This document shows positions 37,401-48,300 of a stretch of DNA of 64,000 nucleotides, in pieces (position 1 is the stretch's first letter; every line of letters begins with the position of its first letter). Below the pieces are notes generated by a model. That model did no database searches. It saw nothing but the letters and a program-made list of their open reading frames with translations, and had not been told where the DNA came from. This stretch comes from Himantopus leucocephalus (lineage: Eukaryota > Chordata > Aves > Charadriiformes > Recurvirostridae), in the NCBI GenBank assembly GCA_003993805.1, contig RSEF01000017.1, positions 8,495,111 to 8,559,110 on the forward strand, written 5' to 3'. Position numbers and translations under genes: made by a program.

Positions 37401-40016
37401 GCTGTGCTTCAAGTGATCGATCTACAAGAAGGTTCAGAGCTCATCAGTAACAAAGAGAAAACTGGCCTGCAAAAGCAGTTCTCACTCCATTCCCCAGACA
37501 AACAAGGGGCAAACTTCTCCCAAGCTTTGTTTTCCTCAGGATGCTCAGTGCTCTGGGGACCAGAGTCCTGCCTGTGTGCTAAACAGATACAACGTGTTGC
37601 TCTTGTGAGAGGGCCCAGTCTTGAATGAGGGGAAGACAGTTAATTCTACACAGCATAACTTGTAATACTGCTGGGCTGAGGTAGGGACTACCAAGACATG
37701 CCACCTGCTAGAGAAGATGCACAGAACCTCATGCTGGACTGGTCCAGACCATCCTGGGCAAAGACAAGTCTGGTGTACAGCACAGCCTTCCAGGAATCAG
37801 GTAAGAAGGGAGAAGCTTTAGAAAAGGGTGACTGACCTCTAGGATCAGGTCCCGGTTCTTCATGAGGGCAGCGCTTTTCTCCTCACTCTGTTTGGCATAG
37901 CTCATGGCCAGGTTGTAGTTCTCGTCCTTGCACTTCCGCAGCTCCTTGCTCAGGCTGTCCCTCTCCTCCTTCATCTTCTGTGCCCGCTCTTGGTGCTTGC
38001 GGAGCAGGCTGTCCCTCACCCACATCTCTTTGATTGTGTCCTCTTTGGTGTGAAGCCACATGGTGAGCTCCTGGGCCTTCCGCCTCTCCTCCTGCACAGT
38101 GCTCTGCAGCTTCATGATCTCATTCATCAGGAGCTGGCTCAGGCCGGATTCCCCAGCAGTGTCTGTTTAGTGGGCAGGCGTCAGCCACCACTGTCCTGTC
38201 TGCTCCCCGAACACACATACAGCACAGGTTCCCACCCACTTATCACTGCAGCTTGAGATCATCACATGCCACACACAAGCATGCAAACCCTGAAGACACA
38301 TGTGATCAAATTATCCCTGCTGTTTCTTCCCTGCTCTGTGCCTTTCTACACCACAGTGTCACTGACAGAACAGGCAGAAAGAATTGATCCTTCTGCTTCC
38401 TCCTCTACCCTTCCCAGGTCCAGCCTGGGACACCAGACAGCAGGGCCATTTTTGCCAGAACCCTTCCAAAGCACACAGGGAGCAAGCCAGGGAATGCTTC
38501 CGACTCTGCTCACCAGAGTTGGGGAGAGGCAAAAGTGAAGGTGAATCCCCCCTTAATTTGCACAGCAACACCAAACGAAAAGCTGCTTTTTCAGAACACA
38601 AACTTTACCTATGATCATAGAGAAAACCCTGCTGGGCTCCTTGCCAGTTATTTTCTTATACAGTTGTGGATAATAAAGCTCGAGACTTTCCATAAATGCC
38701 TCAAAGCCCTTGTGTCCTGTCCGCTGAAGAATGTCCAGAAGAACACCTGAAATAATAGCAACAGGATATTCTGTTCATTTATTTATCTCTTTACCTGTTT
38801 CTAACATAAAAAAATTGCTCCACTTTCTCCACAAGTGGGTTAAAGTCCCCGGGATCAAATTCCCCAGCCAATCGGCCAGTAACTATACAAAATTGTTTTA
38901 ACTGTGAAGGAACAGTTAAAACTTAACCGTTGTACCTAGCTCCTACTACAGTGGGTGCAAAAATCAGATCTCAGAAGAGCACTTTATGTTATTTTGCTGA
39001 TAATCACAGAAACGGCAAGTTAAAACAAAGCACCATGACAGTTTCTGCAGCTTGAGGCTCCGCTTCCAAATACCAGAAGCAAATACAGGAAAAAAGGGCC
39101 ACTAGTGTAAGAATACTGCGCTAACTAGAGAGGTAGCAGGGACAAGCCTGAGGGAGCCTGGACTAAAAAGACTTTGAGCTCAGTTCTCTACTTTGCCTAG
39201 AAATACTCTGTACCAAATCAATCCCAGGGGGCTTCTCTTCTGTGTTGTGCAGTTTCCCAATCTGGAAAACAGGGAAAATAATTTTTTTTTTCAATGACCC
39301 TCAGTAATTTATCAATAAGAGTTAATCCAATCCAAAAGATGCACTAATAGCACAATGATTTCTGTCATTCTCTCTGGTTGGAACAAGACTAGGAATGTAC
39401 AGAACAGTCACAAAGACTTTACTGAATGTGCTGCCAGCGTTCCCTCAAACACCAGAAGATAGGAACGAGGGACAACACATGCTGAATTAATCTTGGAAAT
39501 CTCCTCCTGCAACATTATTACACAAGAATAGCCTTGTGGGTCAAAGCCAAGAAACTCCCTCCCTTATGCTAATCTAGAGGTCCAGAACACCAAAAGGCCG
39601 CACACCCTCTGTGCTCCCATTACACAGCTCAGTAGTGCATCGATGGAGCCATCTCCATTCCTCCTCTCCCCACAATGACGTGCTGGGGGAAGGGGCTGCA
39701 CAGCAGTGCCTACAACACTTGTGTCTAAACACAGGCAGATGGTATCATAGAAGCGATGCGTTCCTTCTGGCCCAGTCCATTAGCACTCTGTTCCAATCTG
39801 CTCCTAAGAGCAGACGGCTGCACTTTACCCACCTGCCTTCCGTTTGCGCATAACCAGGCTGGGGTCATTAAGAACTTGTTCCTCATCATCATGGCTGATC
39901 ACTTTGCACTGGCGAAGATAGGGTGTTATACGGGAAGGATCTATCACAGAGATCAGCTTCACCCGGAAGTTCTCTAGGTTATTCCAACATGTCTCATCAT
40001 TATCTTCTTCCAACAT
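31375..40016 (-). CDS. CARD9: CARD9, adaptor of the CARD-BCL10-MALT1 pathway
   Basis: CARD9 is a cytosolic scaffold in myeloid cells that couples Syk-linked C-type lectin receptors (antifungal sensing) to BCL10-MALT1 and NF-kB. Twelve coding exons (minus): 39833-40016, 38609-38746, 37837-38162, 37242-37421, 36887-37036, 36279-36404, 35964-36155, 35370-35411, 34706-34751, 33204-33274, 32347-32429, 31375-31471. All phases match, giving 544 residues (human 536). The CARD spans about 7-98, with zinc ligands Cys10, Cys37, His73 and the functional arginines 18, 35 and 70 present. A coiled coil fills roughly 115-430 and includes RKHT, matching the PKC-delta site (human Thr231, here 238). A variable linker (exons 8-10) leads to the conserved tail ENTTGSDNTDTEGS. 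Exon 10 is the least conserved; its phases fit. Exon 11 uses a weak donor. Confidence 0.94.
33204..33274 (-). CDS. CARD9: CARD9 exon 10, variable linker
   Basis: Strong acceptor CTCCTTCTCTTAG and donor GTAAGA. The 71 bases join phase 1 to phase 0 exactly as needed between the neighbouring exons. The product KDCPEGQNQQFSTLESS aligns loosely with the human linker (C..G...QPFAAL). I found no other acceptor here that keeps the frame. Confidence 0.8.
38609..38746 (-). CDS. CARD9: CARD9 second coding exon (C-terminal CARD)
   Basis: It encodes VLLDILQRTGHKGF and ESLELYYPQLYKK, ending at SRVFSMII. It includes Arg70 and the zinc ligand His73. Acceptor TTTCAG, donor GTAAAG. Confidence 0.93.
39833..40016 (-). 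CDS. CARD9: CARD9 first coding exon (N-terminal CARD)
   Basis: It starts at ATG 40016 and ends in phase 1 at donor GTGGGT. It encodes the DPSRITPYLRQCKV core of the CARD with Cys10 and Cys37. The residue after Trp11 is Asn where human has Ser12, the site of a common human variant. Confidence 0.94.
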
Positions 40017-43000
40017 GTTGGTGAGTGAGGAGTACTAGTGAGCAGTCTTGTCCTGTCTTGAAAAAACAAAACCAGAAAACAAACAAGCAGACTGTGAGCC
40101 TCCTAGAGTAGGGGGTGGGGTGGTGAAACCAAGTATGTTAACAAACTGAGAATGGAAAAGTGTCTTTTAGATATAGCAACACATCTCCTATGTGGTCTTT
40201 AACTCAGCGCTTGCAAATCACCTGCAGAATACGGTGATACACTACAGTCATACCTGAAAGAACAGTGCGGTACCAGACTGGAGAAATCAGCCACTGCGAG
40301 GCTAGCGCCAATGCTGCAGACACGTATGTGAAGGAGAGCTAGCGTGAAATTCTGAGAAAACAGAAGTCACCAAAGCTTGATGATCTCCCTCCAACCAGCT
40401 GAACATCTCCCAGATCTCACTGCAAGAGGAAAGTGAAACTATTTAGCAACAGGTCCACTGGCAATATGCAAGTCATTGAGAGCCCCATGAATAGAGGAAA
40501 ACCCAACTAACTCTAGATTGCCAACAGTGTACCCCAGGAAAGTGCTGTCAAGTCTCACTGACTTCACCACGGGCTCTTCAGATGCTCAGCTATGCTTAGA
40601 ATAAAATCTTTAATCCCCATAAACAATACAAAAAGGGTAGAACACAACACAGGATAAGCCGAGGGCAAACCGCAACTTTCCCACTTGAAGCATCCTCTGA
40701 AGAAGTGAAAACATCTTTAAAACTCTCCTAATTAGCTGTTGCCTCTGCTTTACCAACAGTTCATACTCTTCCTCCTCCACCTCCCAGCATTCAAGAGATC
40801 CCTGTATTCTGTCTGACCACACAGTCACTAAATCTAACACCCACAAAAAGCTCTATGAAAACCCCCAATGGCGATAGCCTTAACTGCATTCAGCTGTAAT
40901 CATACAAAAGCTGTTCTTCTGCATGCTGTACTTTATCCATGTGCAAGGAAGAGGAACATACAGCTGTATACAATTTTCACTGTAAACACAGAGGTGCAAA
41001 TCATGCACCAGGAAACCATGAAGTCAGCTGCCTCTCACAGCCACCTCACAGATTCCACCTGTGCAGCTTCAGCAATATAAGCTCACAAACACCAACTGTG
41101 TAACTAACACAGACAGACTGAGAGGCCAGGGAAGCATTCCTGTTGATGAAAAGTGCTTCTGTGTTTGTCTGGTGGGAGCTTGCTGCGGTGCTCCCCTGCA
41201 GCAGCTGTACTCTGAAGTTACCAGTTACCCATTTCCTGACAAGAACATGCTATTAACCACAGGGTCAGGAAAACCCCTTCTCAGCCTGGAAGTGTGCAGG
41301 TAAACAGATGCAGAAAACCCAACACTTACATACCTAGGCTTCTTTGCCTTTCAAATAAGAAACTGGCATTATTTTTCTTTGCCCCTTTGTGGTCAGACTG
41401 TTCCATAATGAGTACCTTCTGAAACCCCAGTCATTAATTACTATGCTTATATCACACATAGGAGTTGACTGCAGTAGCCATTGCCATCTTCCAGTGGCTC
41501 AGCTGCCAGAAACCTTAACATTCCCATTTCTAGTCATCTTGTTTGGGGGCAGGGAGGGTGGGAACAGAGTTCTGACCATTAGCAGCTACATAGGGGCTGA
41601 GACTTCATACACATCTTGCTGCATCTCTCTCCAAGGTCATCTCAAACCTTCATTGTTTTTCTGCTCCAGCACAGAAAAAGACTCCAAACATCTTCAGCAC
41701 ATACTTGTTACACATTACATTGTCAGTTAACTTTAATGAGCTGGACTGACATAGAACTAGTCGTTACTTATCATGGAGAAAGTACTCTGCTACATCAAAC
41801 CAGCCCCAGGAGGTTACAAGAAATGCATTCCCCTGTTAATAAACACCTTACCTCAGAGCTGTAAAATAAAATTTAAAAATTCCCTGTTAACATAAAACAT
41901 TCTGCATTACATGGACCAACCTGAGCCTGTGCAGTCAAAAGCCTCCTTGCTTCCTCTCCTGGTCTAGCAACACTCGTCTGTGTCCTGTCTCTGAGAAAAC
42001 TTGTCTTGGATGCAGCTTCCCTTTATATTTTGGCTAGAGCAAAGATCATTCCAGGAGCAAAACTGGTTTAAGAGAAGACAAAAGGGGAAACTACTCAGCT
42101 ACACTCTGAGACAGGAAAGGGAAGGGGGGGGGGGGGAGGAGAACANTGAAAAAAAGGGGAAGCCAGAACGGATGATGGGGGAGGAGAAAAACATTAGTCA
42201 CATTGCAAGTCAGCAGCATTACATATGCAGTGATTTTGAACTCATTCTGGTTTTCTTTTCCAATCTGCACCACTGAAGTACCAGCTAGGGTCCAGAAAGT
42301 TTCTTTGTGTAGTCGTCAGAAAGACTAAAAAGAGTGAAGGTCACAGGCATAGGTCTGTGCAGCTGATTTCAGGGGACAAAACAAGCTACAGTTAGAAGAA
42401 AATAGTCTTCAAATAGTCTTCCAGCTGTTAACATAACATCTTTATACAAGAAAGCACGTGGCAGCAAGAACTTTCTCTTGGTTTACAGTTCAGCTGAAAA
42501 GGATGATTTCTATAATGGTGCCTCTAATTTTGGATGTCCTTAAGCTTCAAGCATAATTATGACAACTCAGTATTTTGAGGGAAAGGGAGTCAAGTCTTGG
42601 CAAAGCAAGGAACATAACCCACGATTCCCAAATTACAGGCTGTGGCTCTAACCGTAATTAAAGGAGCAGCACAGCAAGCAGCATTGTAATGATGTGAAGC
42701 ACCAACATCATACCTTTGACTGCCTCCCTGCCTTCCCACAGTCCTAGAACTGTAGCTGCAACAAGACCTCACTAACAGTCTGTTTTAAAAAAGTCTCGAG
42801 AACATACACGCTCTGATACCATGGCAGCATGACACATTTTCTCATTAGCTTCCCACTCTACTCTTTGTTCTGCTTTCTAAGTTTCTGGAGAGTTTCTCCA
42901 TATTATCATTAAGAGTGGGGCAGAGATGCTCAGAGATTCTTTAAGCCTGTGCTTCTTGTTAGGCATTAAATTAGCTTTACACTAAAAAAAGATACAGCAC

Positions 43001-45303
43001 GTCTATTAGCCATGCCCTTGCTGAAGGTAATCAGAATGTCTGCTAATTGACCAATCTAGCCTTCGGAGTTTTTGTTCTATAGTAACAGGTCAATTTAATC
43101 CTGAAAAAGAACAAAGACAACTACTTCTTATAATTATACAAAGTTTTTCCACAAGCAGCAAGATTACAAGGGCATCTCTTGAGCAGCATTTGCAAAGGAC
43201 AACAATCAAATGTGAGCTCTAGTACAGATCACATTTACTACCAGTTCCTCACGGTAACAGCCCTGTGGTGAACAGCACACAGAACTGTATGGCAGAGCTT
43301 CTGCCACATCTGAATTTCTTGGAAAAATGTTATCTATACTGGCTTATGGAAGACAGAGTAAACTGCAAGAGGAAAGCCATTTCAAAATCATTCCTTTTGC
43401 TCGATAATGTCTTGACACAATTACAATTACAGCAACATTGGTACCCACTGCCCCCTGACCCCAGCTCTGCCTAAAGGGCCCTTGTAGAAGAGTTGCAACT
43501 CACAATGCTCTAAACTCACCACTACACTCTTGGAAGGCTTAGCCAGTGCAAGGGAATGAAGCTTTCAGCAGCACTTTCCCACTAGATTTTATCAGCTTTG
43601 ACTCAGCTAGCTTTGTACCTCTCTGCAAGACAGAAATTGCTGTTTTATGAATGAAGAAACAAGTTTTTGTTAAGTGATTTGCTAATGTATGTATGGGGCA
43701 GGCTGTGGAAGAATCAAGAAAGAATCCAAGCCCAATTCAGTCCTGCAGTTTTAGTCACATGCATATTCATTTTCCACATTCTCCCTAGTTGTCATGCAGC
43801 TTGCAAGCTTCATTTTTCTCATTAGCAATCACACTCATACACACATTATTAAAAGCACTATTTACCAGAAAAAAACCACACAGAATACATCAGTAATTTT
43901 TAAGTGAGAAAAATAAAACATCTGTATTTCAACAAATACTCAAGACTCATTTTGATACAAAATTAATTTGCTGCTTATTCAGCAGTACTCAGTCAGTTAG
44001 CTATCAAGCAAAACCACTGTCACAGCACTAAAAAAACCACCCAGTGAACAACATATTCTGAACATGGATAAACATTCACATAAATAGGGGCTAATACAAA
44101 AAGGAAATAAATAACCATCATTGCCGGTTTCCCCAGATCTCCAGCAACCTTCTCCCCCAGCATCTATCGCAGGTGCTAGTTTGAAAGGGAACAGAATTGG
44201 TCTGAAAGACTTCCCTCGAGCCATTGCTTCATTTTTTGCAATTTGTCTAAAGATGTATACTTTGTTAGGCAACAGGAAAACCAGTCCAGCCATTTTCCTC
44301 TCTTCCCCAGGTCCGTCTAGTCAGTTTGTTGGAAGTATTAGAAGTGAATAGTGCAAAGAGTATCTCCTACTGCCGTGTAGGAAGGCAGACCTCGTTCAAG
44401 TGACTCCTGTAACAAAGCACAAACAACTCCTATCAGTCACAGCATTTTTATAGGGAAGCTGCCATTTTGGAGTTTCTAAAACCAATTTTAAAGAAAAACC
44501 CGTCTGACAACTATGCGAATCAAACACCTTTTATATTAAGACATCACACAACTGTACCCTATAGAAGCTGTCCTATTATACATATCTAGAAATGAAGCCA
44601 TACAGGAGGAAAAAACACCACCACAAAGTTGTTTAAAGTGTTAAAGACGACCTCTAATGAAGCACTCACTGGTCTTAAGCCCCAGCTTCCCACCAGCTTT
44701 TAATATTATTCTTCATTTGAAGACTCGCGAGCCAGGCTACAGAGGGCAAACTACACAAAGAGCTGCCACTACTTGCGCAGGATCTGGAGAATTGCCTGAC
44801 AATCCAGAGCAAGGACATCTTCCCACCAGCTTGCTGGAACCTGCAGCAAGGATTTACTTCAGCTTCTGCTCCAAGCATTTAGCACTCACACACACACACA
44901 AACCCTCTCTTCAGCAGTAGCTGCCCAGGCTTTGCTGTCCCACAAATTATGACCCTCTATTATTAAATTAGTCTCATTTTAGCAGCCAAGCCCGTAGAGT
45001 GCCTCCAACTAGGTATAATACCAGTAGGCTGCCAGATGTTTGAACTTCATGACTTTTGTATATAATTTTATCATGCAGACATCAACTTTCCCTCCCCTGA
45101 AAGTCAAAGTATTAGCCTTAGTCTGTGATTAATGGGTGATTGTAGAACTGTGTGGCCTAAGGGAACAAAAGTCGAGATAACTTCAGTCCTCTCCTAGGGT
45201 CATGATTCATTGTCTAAGCTGTACCACAGACAAATGCATTTCAGGTTCTCTTCTCAGGCAAGAAATACAAGATTCACTGAGTAGCTACTAACACATTTCC
45301 TTC
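40017..45303. other. Intergenic region between CARD9 and SNAPC4
   Basis: This presumably holds the CARD9 5' UTR and promoter and the SNAPC4 3' UTR, but I cannot place either. No clear AATAAA follows the SNAPC4 stop on the minus strand; an ATTAAA (44699-44704) is the only nearby option noted. A weak CARD-like frame lies at 40610-40846. Position 42146 is an N after a run of 13 G (42124-42136). Confidence 0.55.
40610..40846 (-). other. Open frame with a CARD-like helix pair, unassigned
   Basis: A 78-codon minus-strand frame just upstream of CARD9. Its middle (YELLVKQRQQLIRRV, then FSLLQRML) has the spacing of helices 1-2 of ASC/NLRP1-type CARDs (R..LI.RV....LL..L), and a possible donor CAA|GTGGGA follows. 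The rest is not CARD-like and no partner exon was found. It may be a relic, an unannotated exon or chance. Confidence 0.2.
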
Positions 45304-48300
45304 TCACATCCTCCTCCTTTTCCTGAAGCGGGCACTTCTCCTGATTTGAGGAGCACTGGCATCAGCGACATTGGTACAGGAGTCCAAGACAGATTGTGCA
45401 GCAATCTCTTCAGCTCCTGTGCCCTGCAACATAAGCAGAAGAGGCTATCAACACCATGAGAGCTGACATAATTGCAAAAGAACCCCTTCAGCCATCTTTT
45501 TATTTTAGGGAACTTAGCAAAATTTCCATTTACCCTCAAAATTAAGCATGGGAAAACAACATTCTATTACCAATGTCACAGCAAGCACAAAACATCCCAA
45601 ACACAAACTTTTCAGAGTGAAACCTTCAGCCAACACTGGCATTTCTTTCTGCAACATATGCTTCTACCTACTGCTACCAAACTAGATCAATTCCCGCTGT
45701 AGCTTCTGTCTGGGCACAACCGTTCATTACAGATGTTGTAGGCACAACCATTTGTTAGAGAGGTAGCATGCCTGCCTCAATTGATGCTTTAGCTTTCACT
45801 GCTGGAGCCAGACAATTCCCCAGACAACACAGGTCAACACAAAGTTTTGATTTCTCATGAAACATACCCCTACCACAATCTTTTCACTGAAAAGCAGCGG
45901 GAAAACAATCTGGCTACAGTGTTAATAAAAGGAGTGGGAGGGAGCCTCGTTGAAGATGACACAGGACAGAAGTTGGCACTAAGGCGATCAGGCAGTGAAG
46001 AATTGCTGTCAACTTTTGGACCAACTGCTCACAGTTCAAAGTACACTAAACTTGGCCCAGACCCAAAAGTCAGAGCCAGAACAGAAAGATAACTGCTGGC
46101 TTTGACTACTGGAAAGCTCCGACTTTTAGGCAGCTTTACCATCTTTCTGTAGAAACAGCCAGTTACCTTGTTTATTCATCTTCATTAGTGGTTTGTTTGT
46201 TTATTTTAGAGCCACAATGAATTGAAAGGCAAGTTTGAGCTACACAACTTCCTGGCGTATTCTGTAAGAAACAGTGCTGGGCAGTAACGGATTTAGCTTA
46301 AAAATCAGAGACCAATTTTAGGTTAACGTTATGGCTTACATTGATGCATATACCCTAATAATCTCTAGTAATCTAAAACAATTTGGGATGAAGACCTTAA
46401 ATGGAAGTAGGAGCAAACATACACAATTCCCCTGGTTTAAAGACCAAGGTTTTAATGGGGTTTAAAGACAACGTACAATGAAAAACAAGGACCTGATTTC
46501 AAAAATACAGGAGTCAGTGCAGCAGTTTATAAACTGTAAGAGGAAGGGAGCTTTGATACCCACTTCTGGAAACTATCACGTCAAGTTTAACGTGCTACGT
46601 AAACCACAAGCTTTTACCCTTGTGAGGACTAAGGGCTCCCAGCTGAGCTAGAGAGCTTTTTATCAGCTGCAAAAATATGCTTATTCCAAAGGACCAAATT
46701 TCTGCTACGCTTAAGAACAGTGGCGGTTTCACCCTGGATTCCAGTGGGAGCAATATTTAGCTGGCAGTAACTCTGCTTTTTGTCCCTGGCACCTCTGGTT
46801 TACCTGATTTAGTAAATCGGCATCTTTGTCTCCAGGCTGATCATCAACCGTCCCATCCAACCGTACACCTGTTAATTCATTCCCACAACTCTCTTCTTCA
46901 GACACTTCCTTCTCACTCTGCCACTCCTCTTCATCACTCTCTTCATATTGCTTCCTGCTGGCTGACAGAGTTGTTGTCACTTTTGGAGGAGGCAGAGTCG
47001 CTAGTACAGCTGGGAGCGTAAAGGCTGCTAGGAATCTGGCTTTCAGTAGGAGGTAAGCAGGGTTATCGCCGAGTTTCTGCTGCACCAGTTCTGTGATAGC
47101 GTGCAAATCAACCCCAGTGCCCTCATCCCGATTGGCATCAGAAGGCAGAAGACATGCCGCTTGCTCTTCTAGAGCTGCTTTCTGCAGAAGTAGCTTTGAG
47201 AGGGTTTTTAAGTTGCACAGAAAAGGTGGCAAATAAGGCAACCTAGTTTGCAGTGATGGTACCTGGACACCTTGCTTCCCATTCAGCCACTCCTTCACTA
47301 GCCCCTCATCTTCAAGGGAAATCAGGCTGAAGTCCAGTAGATTCTTTTCGGCACTAGAAGTGGTAGGCTGGGGTGGACTGTCAGCAGGCTGCGTAGTTGG
47401 AGGTTTGGAAGCAATAGGTCTATTTTTCAATGCTCGTGCAGCAAAGCAATTAGAGTTTCTTGAGACATTGTTGTGGGGAGCTGGATCTGCTGGCTGGAGT
47501 ACAAGCCCTTTCATGATGGTGCTTGGATTGGCAGATGATCCCTTTGTTGCAAGGGAGTCATGGCTCTTTCCCAAGCTACTGAGACTTGACATACATTGGG
47601 AATCAGACCCTTGAGTGCTTGCAGGTAGCTGTGTTTGGGGCAGCAGCACAGCATGCACGGTTGGTCCATCAGCTAGAGGAGTCCGACCTGCAGAGGAGTC
47701 GGAAGCCTTGGAGAAGCTGTCTGAATGTGCAGGTGTTGCAGAAGAAACGCTGGAATTGATGCACCCAGGACTCGCTGAGGTCACAGGCAAGAGAATTGTG
47801 GAATGGTTAGCTGCCTTTCCCAGAGGTACTCCTTCTGCTAACTGGGCACTTGGTGCTTTTGTCTCTGCACTGCTGGGCTGAGGCGTATTTGCTACAGCTG
47901 GTACAGGAGGCGCTCCTAAGCTAGAGACATTGCCATTGGAAGTCACAGTTGTATGACATTGACTTCTCACAGCAGCAGCTGGCAGTCCTTGGGGAGCACC
48001 CACCACAGTTTGTACAGTGGTGGGGAGCAAAGCCTGTGGCGTTACAACCCACGTGAAAGGCAGTATGCTGTTAGGAATCAAATGCGAACCAGCTTGTGGA
48101 GTTACAAGAGCAGGCAACAGATTGACTGGCCCTTGTTGTGGCCCATTACTATTCAGCTCACAGGTAACTGGTGTGGAAAGAGACAAGCTATTGGTTCCAG
48201 ACTCAACGCCAACAGGCACCACTGTAATCTGCTGTGGCACAAAAGCTTGGTTTTGCAACACTACTGAAGCTGAGCTACCAGCTAGGACCTGACCATTGCA

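Noticed and set aside
46729..46803. Extension of the SNAPC4 large exon to its in-frame stop at 46729
   Set aside because: A CAG|GTAAAC donor at 46804 joins a separate exon whose basic C-terminus matches mammalian SNAPC4.
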